A stretch of DNA of 45,506 nucleotides from Xanthobacteraceae bacterium (GTDB lineage Bacteria; Pseudomonadota; Alphaproteobacteria; Rhizobiales; Xanthobacteraceae). Made by a program: the position numbers and the translations under genes. The notes beneath the pieces were generated by a model, which worked only from the letters and a program-made list of their open reading frames with translations, was not told the DNA's origin and did not search any database. Location: assembly GCA_030041005.1 (NCBI GenBank), contig JASHOR010000129.1, forward strand, positions 1 to 45,506, given 5' to 3'. Below, one piece after another: positions 1-8,700 of the stretch (position 1 is its first letter; each line of letters begins with the position of its first letter).

Positions 1-152
1 CCGACATCCGCGCCGCACGCGATGCGCTCCGCGCGGCCGGAATGCGCGTGCTCGGCGATGGCGAGCCGAAGACCGGCGCGCATGGCAAGCCGGTCCTGTT
101 CTTGCACCCGAAGGACTTCGCCGGCACCCTGGTCGAATTGGAACAGGCCTAA
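1..152 (+). CDS. mce: Methylmalonyl-CoA epimerase, C-terminal end (partial)
   Basis: This is the last 49 codons of a gene that begins before the window, read in the frame starting at base 3 and ending with TAA at 150-152. The end of the protein contains GAHGKPVLFLHPKDF followed by GTLVELEQA, the typical last strand and metal-site Glu region of methylmalonyl-CoA epimerases (glyoxalase/VOC fold). The enzyme interconverts the (S) and (R) forms of methylmalonyl-CoA in propionate breakdown. The DUF1467 gene follows 8 bases downstream, a pairing I recall from other rhizobial genomes. The call is firm for the visible part. Nothing can be said about the N-terminus. Confidence 0.88.
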   Translation, partial: DIRAARDALRAAGMRVLGDGEPKTGAHGKPVLFLHPKDFAGTLVELEQA

Positions 153-160
153 GTGCCGCC

Positions 161-439
161 ATGTCCCCCGCGACGGCTGTTGCGAGTTTTGTTCTGATCT
201 GGTGGATCACGCTGTTCGCGGTGCTACCTTGGGGCGTACGCAGCCAGCACGAGGGCGAGGACAAGCTTGCACCGGGGACCGACCCCGGCGCGCCCATCAC
301 CCTCAGGTTCGGGCGTAAGCTCGCTTGGACTACGGTCATCGCGGCCCTGATCTTTGCCGGTTTTTACGGCAGCTATGTCGGCCACCTGCTAAGTCTCGAT
401 TATCTGGTGAACTTGCTCGGCGTTCATTACGTAGAATAA
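161..439 (+). CDS. DUF1467 family small membrane protein
   Basis: This 92-residue protein has two predicted membrane segments, at about residues 5-24 and 54-74, joined by a polar loop rich in Glu, Asp, Gly and Pro. The first helix runs into WWITLFAVLPWGVRSQ, which is the signature of the DUF1467 family common in Alphaproteobacteria. No biochemical function is known to me. It starts 8 bases after the mce stop and is probably cotranscribed with it. The ATG at 161 places the first hydrophobic segment directly at the N-terminus, as in family members. Gene order mce–DUF1467–proS is the usual rhizobial arrangement. Confidence 0.82.
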   Translation: MSPATAVASFVLIWWITLFAVLPWGVRSQHEGEDKLAPGTDPGAPITLRFGRKLAWTTVIAALIFAGFYGSYVGHLLSLDYLVNLLGVHYVE

Positions 440-870
440 ATCATCGTATCAATAAGATATGAGATTATTTTGAGTCGGTATGATAGCAAGCGAGCGGACT
501 TAGCCAAAAGAAAAGGCAGGGTCGACTCCCTGCCTTCAAAATTCCTCGTCCGGACCCTCGTCCACACCGAGCATTGTGCGATTTCGCTGGAGATGCGGCG
601 GCGGCGTTGCTTCGCGCTCTGAGAGTCATCCTCCCAAGACTTGGACCACTGTCACTATGAAACCGCGCTCAAGCTTGCGGTGCGCGACAGTCTCATTATT
701 GGTAATCCACTTTTGAATGCGTGTCATCCCTCCTGCCGGCATCCGACGTAAAAAAATGACTGCGTCAGACTCGTTGCCTCTGGTTTCCCGCGTCAGCCGC
801 CTGTATGTCCCATCCCCTTGACGCTCACTGCCGGGCATCTCATCAGCCCGCTGAAGTTCCCTCAACCCCC
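440..870. other. Intergenic region upstream of proS, without a confident gene
   Basis: These 431 bases hold no convincing gene. The first 60 bases are clearly AT-richer than the surroundings. A strong hairpin lies at 513-536 (listed separately). On the minus strand an open frame runs from 865 to 626; its last 33 residues (ATG at 727) have a balanced composition, and the sequence just before that ATG reads AGGAGGG, but the spacing is too short for a normal ribosome site. I could not recognise the product. The proS promoter should also lie here, but I see no clear -35/-10 pair. Confidence 0.5.
513..536 (-). terminator. Intrinsic terminator, best fit to minus-strand transcription
   Basis: AAGGCAGGG (513-521) pairs perfectly with CCCTGCCTT (528-536) around a 6-base loop. 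Read on the minus strand the stem runs straight into TTCTTTTGG, so the stem plus U-rich tail is canonical in that direction. Read on the plus strand the tail is CAAAATTCC, which is poor. It could still stop plus-strand transcripts from the mce–DUF1467 unit, but the asymmetry points to a minus-strand transcript from between here and proS. Confidence 0.6.
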
Positions 871-2202
871 ATGCGCCTGTCCCGCTACTTTCTGCCGATG
901 TTGCGCGAAACCCCGAAGGAGGCGGAAATTGCCTCCCATCGATTGATGCTGCGCGCGGGAATGATCCGCCAGGAGGCCGCCGGCATCTACTCGTTTCTGC
1001 CGCTCGGATTGAGGGTGCTGACCAGGATCTGCCGGATCATCCGGGAAGAGCAGGATCGCGCCGGCGCGATCGAATTGCTCATGCCGACGATTCAATCCGC
1101 CGATCTGTGGCGCGAAAGCGGACGCTACGAGGCCTACGGCAAGGAGATGCTGCGGATCAAAGACCGCCACGACCGCGACATGCTCTACGGCCCCACCAAC
1201 GAAGAGATGATTACCGCGATCTTTCGTTCTTACGTTCGTTCCTACAAGGATTTGCCGCTGAACCTTTATCACATTCAGTGGAAGTTCCGGGATGAGGTCC
1301 GGCCGCGGTTTGGCTTGATGCGCGGGCGCGAATTCCTGATGAAGGATGCCTATTCGTTCGATCTTGATTTTGCCGGCGCCAAGCACGCCTACAACCGCAT
1401 GTTCGTCGCCTATTTGCGGACCTTCGCCCGCATGGGTCTGCGCTCGATCCCGATGGTGGCGGAAAGTGGTCCGATCGGCGGCAACCTTTCGCACGAGTTC
1501 ATCATTCTCGCCGATACGGGAGAAAGCGAGGTCTTTTGCCATAGCGATTATTTGGGCTTCGAAGTTCCCGGCTCCGATGTGGATTTCGAAAGCGTCAAAG
1601 CCCTTCAGGCGATCGTGGACCAGTGGACCTCGCTCTACGCGGCGACCTCCGACAAACACGACGCAGCAACCTACGCGAAGATTCCCGCCGAGCGGCGGCT
1701 GTCTGCGCGCGGCATCGAAGTCGGCCATATTTTCTATTTCGGCACCAAGTATTCGGCACCGATGAAGGCTCTGGTGGCCGGTCCGGACGGGACCGAGCGG
1801 CCTGTGCACATGGGGTCTTACGGGATCGGGCCGAGCCGGCTGGTCGCCGCCATCATCGAGGCCTTTCACGATGATGCCGGCATCAAGTGGCCGGAACCGG
1901 TCGCTCCGTTCCGCGCCGTAGTCCTCAACCTCAAGCAAGGGGCCGGCGAAACCGACCGCGCCTGCGAGGAGCTTTATGCTGCGCTGAGCGCCCGCGGGGT
2001 TGAAACCCTCTATCACGATCTCGACGAGCGGCCGGGGGCAAAGTTCGCCGCCGCCGATCTCATCGGCATTCCTTGGCAGATTCTGGTCGGGCCACGCAGC
2101 CTTGCAGAGGGCAAGGTCGAACTCAAGCAGCGCTCGGACGGAACGCGGGAAATGCTTGCCCCGGCCGACGTGCTGGCCCGATTTGGCGCTGAAGGCGTAT
2201 GA
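871..2202 (+). CDS. proS: Prolyl-tRNA synthetase (short type)
   Basis: The enzyme charges tRNA-Pro with proline in the cytoplasm. The 443-residue protein begins [19 protein letters not shown], the standard start of the family, so I place the start at 871 and not at the in-frame upstream codon at 805. Class II motif 2 ([17 protein letters not shown]) lies near residues 139-155 and motif 3 ([13 protein letters not shown]) near residue 315. The C-terminal 100 residues form the anticodon-binding domain. There is no editing insertion between motifs 2 and 3, which is why the protein is about 130 residues shorter than E. coli ProS. This short form is usual in Alphaproteobacteria. lolC follows 94 bases downstream. 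Confidence 0.95.
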   Translation: MRLSRYFLPMLRETPKEAEIASHRLMLRAGMIRQEAAGIYSFLPLGLRVLTRICRIIREEQDRAGAIELLMPTIQSADLWRESGRYEAYGKEMLRIKDRHDRDMLYGPTNEEMITAIFRSYVRSYKDLPLNLYHIQWKFRDEVRPRFGLMRGREFLMKDAYSFDLDFAGAKHAYNRMFVAYLRTFARMGLRSIPMVAESGPIGGNLSHEFIILADTGESEVFCHSDYLGFEVPGSDVDFESVKALQAIVDQWTSLYAATSDKHDAATYAKIPAERRLSARGIEVGHIFYFGTKYSAPMKALVAGPDGTERPVHMGSYGIGPSRLVAAIIEAFHDDAGIKWPEPVAPFRAVVLNLKQGAGETDRACEELYAALSARGVETLYHDLDERPGAKFAAADLIGIPWQILVGPRSLAEGKVELKQRSDGTREMLAPADVLARFGAEGV

Positions 2203-2296
2203 ATCTGTGTGCTGCGGCGATTCGAGCCGGAATTTCAGGGCTTGAAAGCGCCAGAATCGTGTGAAACTCCGGCTGATCGCGGGGAATCCCAGCTCA

Positions 2297-3565
2297 ATGT
2301 CCGAGCCTACCGGCACTCATCCCTTCGCTCCCTTCGAGTGGATGCTGTCGCTGCGCTATTTGCGTGCGCGGCGAAAGGAAGGATTTATCTCCGTCATCGC
2401 GGGATTTTCTTTTCTTGGCATCATGCTTGGCGTTGCGACGCTGATTATCGTCATGGCGGTGATGAACGGCTTCCGCCAAGAATTGCTGGAAAAGATTCTC
2501 GGGCTCAACGGGCACCTGCTCATTCAACCCCTCGAACGGCCGCTCACCGATTGGGCGGCGGTGGCCGACCGCGTCTCCAAGGTTCCGGGCGTTCGTCTTG
2601 CCGCGCCGATCGTCGAGGGGCAGGCGCTGGCGTCTTCGCCGTTCAACGCTTCCGGCGTCCTGGTGCGCGGCATTCGCGGCGCCGATCTTGCCAAGCTCGG
2701 CTCCATCGCCAAGAACATCAAACAGGGCAGCCTTGACGGTTTCGACGGGGGACAGGGCCTGGTGATCGGCAGCAGGCTCGCCGACCAGCTTTCGGTGCGG
2801 GTGGGCGACAACATCACGCTGGTGGCCCCACGCGGCGAGGTGACCGTGTTCGGCACGACGCCGCGCATCAAAACCTACAAGGTAGCGGCGGTGTTCGAGA
2901 TCGGGATGTCTGAATACGACGCCGCCTTCGTGTTCATGCCGCTTTCCGAGGCGCAGGCTTATTTCAATCGCAACGGTGACGTCACCGCCATCGAGGTCTA
3001 CACCGACAACCCCGATCGCATCGACAGTTTCCGCAAGCTGGTGGGCAACGCCGCCGGGCGCCCAATCTACATGATCGACTGGCGGCAGCGCAACGCCACG
3101 TTTTTCAATGCGCTCGAGGTCGAACGTAATGTGATGTTTTTGATCCTGACCTTGATCGTGCTGGTGGCGGCGCTCAACATCGTCTCCGGTCTGATCATGC
3201 TGGTGAAAGACAAAGGCAGCGACATCGCCATCCTGCGCACGATGGGAGCGAGCCAGGGCGCCATCATGCGCATCTTCCTGATCACCGGCTCTTCGATCGG
3301 CGTCGTCGGCACCTTGGCCGGCTTTCTGCTCGGCACCGTCGTCTGCCTCAACATCGATGCGATCCGGCGATTCCTGTCGTGGCTCACCCACACCGACCTG
3401 TTCAATCCCGAGCTTTATTTTCTCTCCAAGCTTCCGGCCGACATGAATGTGCACGAGACCACGGCCGTTCTGGTCATGGCGCTCGGCCTGTCACTCTTGG
3501 CGACACTCTATCCCTCGTGGCGGGCGGCGCGGCTCGATCCGGTCGAAGCGCTGCGCTACGAGTGA
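2297..3565 (+). CDS. lolC: Lipoprotein-releasing ABC transporter permease, LolC/E (LolF-like)
   Basis: This inner-membrane permease works with LolD to release outer-membrane lipoproteins to the LolA carrier. The 422-residue chain has one membrane segment near residues 32-56, a large periplasmic MacB-type domain, and three more segments near 278-300, 325-350 and 390-410. It ends with the FtsX-type motif YPSWRAARLDPVEALRYE. I chose ATG 2297 because it has GGGGA about 12 bases upstream and gives the usual MSEPTGTHPFAPFEW start; a GTG at 2261 is in frame but less likely. lolD follows after 9 bases. Only one permease gene is present, so by family knowledge it is probably a LolF-type homodimer replacing LolC plus LolE. 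This is an inference, because a second gene could lie elsewhere. Confidence 0.92.
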   Translation: MSEPTGTHPFAPFEWMLSLRYLRARRKEGFISVIAGFSFLGIMLGVATLIIVMAVMNGFRQELLEKILGLNGHLLIQPLERPLTDWAAVADRVSKVPGVRLAAPIVEGQALASSPFNASGVLVRGIRGADLAKLGSIAKNIKQGSLDGFDGGQGLVIGSRLADQLSVRVGDNITLVAPRGEVTVFGTTPRIKTYKVAAVFEIGMSEYDAAFVFMPLSEAQAYFNRNGDVTAIEVYTDNPDRIDSFRKLVGNAAGRPIYMIDWRQRNATFFNALEVERNVMFLILTLIVLVAALNIVSGLIMLVKDKGSDIAILRTMGASQGAIMRIFLITGSSIGVVGTLAGFLLGTVVCLNIDAIRRFLSWLTHTDLFNPELYFLSKLPADMNVHETTAVLVMALGLSLLATLYPSWRAARLDPVEALRYE

Positions 3566-3574
3566 TCAGGCGCA

Positions 3575-4312
3575 ATGGACGACAAAACCACGATAGCCAC
3601 TGAAGTCGCCGCGCCGCCGGCCGGTCGTGAGCAGCAGCCGTTCATCCTGCTGCACGCGATCAGCCGGCAATTTCATCAGGGCGACACCACCCTCGATGTC
3701 CTCAAGGCCGTGGAACTCGCAGTGTGGCCGGGTCAGTCGGTGGCTTTGGTCGCCCCGTCAGGCGCCGGCAAATCGACGCTTCTGCATATTGCCGGACTGC
3801 TCGAACACGCGGATGCGGGCGAGGTCTATGTCGATGGGGTGGCAACGTCGCGCTTGAGCGATATCCAACGCACCCGGATCCGACGCAGCGACATCGGCTT
3901 CGTCTATCAGTTCCATCACCTGCTGCCGGAGTTCTCGGCGATCGAGAACGTCATGATGCCGCAGATGATCCGCGGTCTGTCGCGCCATAAGGCGCGCGAG
4001 CGCGCCGCCGAGCTCCTGACCTACCTTGGGCTCAAGGCGCGCCTCACGCATCGACCGGCTGAGCTGTCGGGCGGCGAACAGCAGCGGGTGGCCATCGCCC
4101 GCGCGGTCGCCAACGCGCCGCGCCTTCTGCTCGCCGACGAACCCACCGGCAACCTCGATACCCATACCGCCGAGCGCGTGTTCGCTACGCTCACGGAATT
4201 GGTGCGCGGCTCCGGACTCGCCGCCGTCATCGCCACGCACAATCTCGACATCGCCGCGCAAATGGATCGCCGCGTCACCATTCGCGAGGGACAGGTGGTC
4301 GAACTGAGCTGA
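3575..4312 (+). CDS. lolD: Lipoprotein-releasing ABC transporter ATPase LolD
   Basis: This is the cytoplasmic ATPase of the Lol transporter, powering lipoprotein extraction from the inner membrane. The 245 residues carry a Walker A at 60-68 (APSGAGKST, with Lys66), the ABC signature [14 protein letters not shown], a Walker [13 protein letters not shown] and the switch His in ATHN. Walker A has Ala where most LolD proteins have Gly (usually GPSGSGKST); this is conservative and should not matter. The first 22 residues are an unconserved, Pro/Ala-rich lead. The gene starts 9 bases after lolC, so the pair is clearly one operon. The MacB-type ATPases are the nearest alternative, but the adjoining permease settles the assignment. 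Confidence 0.94.
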   Translation: MDDKTTIATEVAAPPAGREQQPFILLHAISRQFHQGDTTLDVLKAVELAVWPGQSVALVAPSGAGKSTLLHIAGLLEHADAGEVYVDGVATSRLSDIQRTRIRRSDIGFVYQFHHLLPEFSAIENVMMPQMIRGLSRHKARERAAELLTYLGLKARLTHRPAELSGGEQQRVAIARAVANAPRLLLADEPTGNLDTHTAERVFATLTELVRGSGLAAVIATHNLDIAAQMDRRVTIREGQVVELS

Positions 4313-4354
4313 TCCAGCAGTGACGAACGCGCTGACCGATCGGGCGCGGACCGT

Positions 4355-4591
4355 TCAATATCGTTCATACCGGCGGCTGCCGGGCCCGCGATATTGGGTG
4401 TTGCGGGCGCAAAAACCGCCGATTCCGCTCACGTCGGCCATGCACTGCTCATACGTCGAGAAGCCGCAATTCTCTGCGCCGCCCCTGCCGCCGCTATAAT
4501 AGGCGCACCACGGATAGTTTTGCGCCTGGGCGGGCACGCTCATCGCGGCGGCACCGAAAAGTATGCCGCCGATCAAGATCACGTTGCGCAC
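4355..4591 (-). CDS. DUF3551 family small secreted protein
   Basis: This encodes a 78-residue exported protein on the opposite strand to lolD, converging with it. I place the start at the GTG at 4591, because GGGAGG lies 6 bases before it; the ATG at 4615 upstream has no such site. A signal peptide covers about residues 1-24 ([16 protein letters not shown] then PAQAQ). The mature part begins [19 protein letters not shown] and contains four Cys residues, a pattern I recall from DUF3551 proteins that are abundant in Bradyrhizobium relatives. Function is unknown. The conserved Cys pairs suggest a disulfide-stabilised periplasmic domain. Confidence 0.8.
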   Translation of the reverse strand: MRNVILIGGILFGAAAMSVPAQAQNYPWCAYYSGGRGGAENCGFSTYEQCMADVSGIGGFCARNTQYRGPGSRRYERY

Positions 4592-4721
4592 GGCGAACCT
4601 CCCTGGTTGAGACACGCTCCACAGGGAACGCGGCGCCGTTCCGTTGGTTCGCCCGCTATCGTTTCCCGTCGGCTTGTCAAACAGTACGCGTGGATACGCC
4701 CGCGCCCCCGTGAATCATGAC

Positions 4722-4743
4722 GGGGCTGCCCGAAGGCAGCCCC
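4722..4743 (-). terminator. Hairpin terminator downstream of the Cys-rich small gene
   Basis: GGGGCTGCC (4722-4730) pairs perfectly with GGCAGCCCC (4735-4743) around a CGAA tetraloop. It lies 32 bases beyond the stop codon of the minus-strand gene ending at 4776. No U-tract follows on either side, so it may work with a factor or act as an mRNA 3' stabiliser. Confidence 0.55.
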
Positions 4744-4775
4744 GAAACGCGTGATTGGGCTTATCTGCGACGTTC

Positions 4776-5024
4776 TCAGTAGCAACGGACGCAGGCGCAG
4801 TGCCGGGCGCCATAGGGGCCGCGCCAGCACCGGCGGACCCGCCCCGGCGGACACCACGGACCCCAGCGTCCGTTGCACGCCGTCTGTTTCACCATCGGAG
4901 AGAAGTTGTGCAGTTGCGCATTCAGATCGGCAGCGCCCGGCTGCTGGGTCTGGGCGCTGGCCGTCAAAGCAGACATTCCCAGCATCAGCGAGGCCGCGGT
5001 CAACGCAAGAGCAAATTTCCTCAT
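4776..5024 (-). CDS. Small exported Cys-rich protein of unknown function
   Basis: The 82-residue product has a clear signal peptide at about residues 1-24 (MRKFALALTAASLMLGMSA, cleavage after an AQ site). The mature part is short and ends in a segment with six Cys residues, beginning CNGRWGPWCPPGRVRRC and finishing CACVRCY. The ribosome site is excellent: GGAGGAAAG lies about 6 bases before the ATG. A strong hairpin follows the gene. I do not recognise a named family, though small secreted proteins of this style are common in Bradyrhizobium-type genomes. The Cys, Trp, Gly and Arg composition suggests a compact disulfide-bonded periplasmic peptide. The DUF3551 gene lies 184 bases downstream on the same strand. 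Confidence 0.75.
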   Translation of the reverse strand: MRKFALALTAASLMLGMSALTASAQTQQPGAADLNAQLHNFSPMVKQTACNGRWGPWCPPGRVRRCWRGPYGARHCACVRCY

Positions 5025-5303
5025 ACGTCTTTCCTCCTCGATTTGGTCGAAAGCCTCAAGTCAATCGAAGCAGAACGCGTCGAACAACGCCATTGTAGCG
5101 GAACCGAAATCGCTCGGGCTAGACCCATTCTTCCCTGGGCGCAGCCCGTCAGGGCCGATCGCTGTTGGATTGTCGCCATAGATCCTCGGAGTGAATGCCG
5201 TCGGTAGTGACGCATATGGGTTACTACCATGCTGTCGCAGCGCTTGACTCTCTTGCCCAAATATGTTCTTGCTTTGTTCCACATCAGGTTCAAGGAAAGA
5301 ACC

Positions 5304-5402
5304 ATGGTTCGTGCTGTTTTCGAAGAAGCGCTTGCCCTCACCTCGCTGAGCCTATTTCTGGCGACGATTGCGGTGTGGGCGCAGGTGTTCGGGGTCATGT
5401 GA
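5304..5402 (+). CDS. Single-helix small membrane protein, 32 residues
   Basis: This short open frame encodes MVRAVFEEALALTSLSLFL followed by ATIAVWAQVFGVM, ending TGA at 5400-5402. AAGGAAAG lies about 5 bases before the ATG at 5304. The product is a single hydrophobic helix (residues about 9-30) preceded by an acidic EE pair, with no Arg-rich shadow character. I recall near-identical short proteins in Bradyrhizobium genomes, but that is memory and not a search. A GGCTGC/GCAGCC hairpin (5430-5444) follows and could end the transcript. Function unknown. Confidence 0.6.
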   Translation: MVRAVFEEALALTSLSLFLATIAVWAQVFGVM

Positions 5403-5706
5403 AGGCCTCCTCTGGCGGGCTGCGTTGCAGGCTGCCGCGCAGCCGCGGGGAATTAGCCACGGCAACGAGGGCTGGGCCGATAATTTCGGCGCGACGGTCC
5501 GGCGGGGTTGCGCAGGCAAGCCGCCCTGGAAGTCGGCGTGGGAAGTCGACCGAGGGAAATCACATTGAGCAAGTTTCTGTGAGTCGCGGGCGTTGCCGGA
5601 ATGGACAGCGGCGTTTCGGCTCCTTCATTGTGCGCTGTGAAGGAATCGGACGCCGCCGCTAAGACGGCGATGGTAGAGTCCGGCCGAGGCAACCAGCAGC
5701 AAACGA
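5403..5706. other. Intergenic region upstream of dnaE
   Basis: These 304 bases hold no convincing gene. The only clear structure is the short-loop hairpin at 5430-5444 (GGCTGC, CGC, GCAGCC), a possible terminator for the small gene before it. The dnaE promoter should lie in the second half, but I see no strong -35/-10 pair. Confidence 0.45.
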
Positions 5707-8700
5707 ATGCCCGCATCAAACAAGTCCGCCTTTGTGCATTTGCACGTCCATTCGTCCTACTCGCTGCTCGAAGGGGCGCTGACAATTGCGCGCCTGGCGG
5801 AGCTTGCCAAGAAGGACCGGCAGCCGGCGCTGGCGCTGACCGATACCGACAATATGTTCGGTGCTCTGGAATTCTCGGAGAAAATGGCGAGTTCCGGGAT
5901 CCAGCCGATCGTCGGTTGTGCGCTCGGCATCGACTTTGGTGACCACGAGAACCGGGCCGGTGCGCCGGGCGCGAGCGTGACCAATACGACCTTTCCGCGC
6001 CTCGTTCTGCTCGCTGCCCGCGAAGAAGGGTACCGCCGACTGATGCGGCTTTGCTCGCGCGCCTATCTCGAAACCGCTGAGCATGAGCGCCCGCACATCA
6101 AGATCGGCTGGCTCGCCGAGGAGACGGGCGGGCTCATTGCGCTCTCCGGGGGCCCCAACGGCCCGCTCGATGGTGCGTTCGCGGCGGCGCAGAACGCGCT
6201 CGCGCTGGCGCGCTGCGAAACCTTGCAGCACCTGTTTGGCGACCGGCTCTATGTCGAATTGCAGCGCCACGAATTGCCGGGCGAGCGCATCGCCGAACCG
6301 GAGTTGATCGACCTTGCTTACGCGCGGGGCCTGCCGCTTGTCGCCACCAACGAGCCGTTCTTCGCCACGCGCGAGGATTACGAGGCGCATGACGCCCTGC
6401 TGTGCATCGCCGAAGGCAAGCTCGTCGCCGACGGCGAGCGTCGGCAGCTCAGCCCCGAGTATCGTTTCAAGACGCGCGCCGAAATGGCCGAACTGTTTGC
6501 CGACTTGCCGGAAGCGCTGGCCGCAACCATCGAGATCGCCGAGCGGTGCGCTTTTCGCCCGCGGACCAAGGCACCGATCTTGCCGCGCTTCTCCTCAAGC
6601 CGCGATGCGGGCGCAGGCGGCGAGGAGCAGGAGGCCGAAGAGCTGCGTCGCGCCGCGCAGAGCGGACTTGCGGCGCGACTCAAGCGGCACGGGATGGCGC
6701 ACGGCCATAGCGAAGAGGACTATCGCGACCGGCTAGCCTACGAGCTTGGCGTCATCGTGAAGATGAAATACGCCGGATATTTTCTGATCGTCGCCGACTT
6801 CATCCAATGGGCGAAGGCGCAAGGGATCCCGGTTGGGCCAGGTCGCGGCTCGGGCGCCGGATCGCTGGTCGCCTACGCGCTCACCATCACCGATCTCGAT
6901 CCGATCCGCTTCGGACTTCTGTTCGAGCGCTTTCTCAATCCCGAGCGTATCTCGATGCCCGATTTCGACGTCGACTTCTGTCAGGAGCGGCGCGACGAGG
7001 TTATCCGCTACGTGCAGGAGAAATACGGCCGCGATCACGTCGCCCAGATCATCACCTTCGGGACGCTGCAGGCGCGCGGCGTCCTGCGCGACGTTGGCCG
7101 CGTGCTGCAGATGCCGTACGGACAAGTCGACAAGCTCTGCAAGCTCGTGCCGCAAAATCCGGCCCATCCGGTCAGCCTCGGCAAGGCGATTGACGACGAG
7201 CCGCGGCTGCAGGCCGCGCGCGACGCCGAACCCCTGGTGCGCCGCGCGTTCGACATCGCGCAAAAGCTCGAAGGGCTGACCCGGCACGCCTCCACCCACG
7301 CCGCCGGCATCGTCATCGGCGACCGGCCGCTCGCCGAACTCGTGCCGCTCTACCGCGATCCGAAATCGCAGACGCCGGTGACTCAGTTCAACATGAAATG
7401 GGTCGAGCCGGCGGGCCTCGTGAAGTTCGACTTCCTCGGCTTGACCACGCTCACCATTCTCGATCGCGCCGTGAAGCTGGTGCGGCGGCGCGGCATCGAG
7501 CTCGATCTTTCCAACGTGCCGCTCGACGACAGGAAGTCGTTCGAGATGCTGGCGCGCGGCGAAACGGTCGGCGTGTTCCAGGTGGAAAGTGCTGGCATGC
7601 GCCGGGCGCTGGTCGACATGCGTCCCGATCGTTTCGAGGATTTGGTGGTGCTGGTCGCGCTCTACCGTCCGGGGCCGATGGCGAACATCCCGACCTATTG
7701 CGCGCGCAAGCTCGGACACGAGCCGATCGATTACCTGCACCCCACGCTCGAGCCGATCCTTGCCGACACCTTCGGCATCATCACCTACCAGGAGCAGGTG
7801 ATGAAGATCGCCCAGGACCTCGCCGGCTATTCGCTCGGCGAAGCCGATCTGCTGCGCCGTGCCATGGGCAAGAAGATCCGCTCCGAGATGGAGAAGCAGC
7901 GCGAGCGCTTTCTCACCGGCACCGTCGCGCGCGGCATCGGCCAGGCGGACGCCGAGGCCATCTTCGAGGCCTGCGCCAAGTTCGCCGATTACGGCTTCAA
8001 CAAGTCGCATTCGGCGCCTTACGCGCTGCTCACCTACCAGACCGCGTATATGAAGGCGAACTACCCGGTCGAGTTCCTGGCCGCCTCGATGACGCTGGCC
8101 ATGGGCAACACCGACAAACTCGCGGAGTTTCGCGCCGAAGCCGAGCGGCTCGGCATCAAAGTCGAGCCGCCCTCGATCAATCGCTCCGACGTCGAATTCG
8201 AGGTCGACGGCAACGCCATCCACTACGCGCTCGCGGCGCTGCGCGGCGTCGGTCGCCAGGCGGTCGAGAGCATCGTTACTGCGCGCGGCGATCGTCCGTT
8301 CGCAGAGCTTGCCGACTTCTCCCGCCGCATCAATCCGCGCGCGCTCAACAAGCGGGTACTGGAAAGCCTGGCCGCTGCCGGCGCGTTCGATGCTCTCGAG
8401 CCGAACCGCGCGCGAGTCTTTGCAGTCACCGATGCGCTGCTGGCAACCGCGCAGCGCACCCAGGAGAACACGCTACGCGGGCAGTCGGAACTGTTCGCCG
8501 GTCCTGCGGCGCCCGAGCCGATTGTGCTGCCGGCGCTCGAACCGTGGCTGCCTGCCGAACGGCTGCAACGCGAATACGAGGCGGTCGGATTTTTTCTTTC
8601 CGGCCATCCGCTCGACGATTACGGGATGGCGCTCAAGCGGCTGCGCGTGCAGTCCTGGGTCGAGTTCTCCCGCGCGGTAAAGGCCGGCGCCAGCGCGGGC

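Noticed and set aside
5061-5282. Minus-strand 73-residue frame starting MEQSKNIFGQESQALRQ
   Set aside because: Composition is protein-like, but it starts at GTG with no ribosome site, overlaps the region of the plus-strand small gene's leader, and I recognise no family. Chance in a lower-GC stretch is more likely.
6733-8223. 496-residue minus-strand open frame within dnaE
   Set aside because: Shadow of dnaE with no recognisable family.
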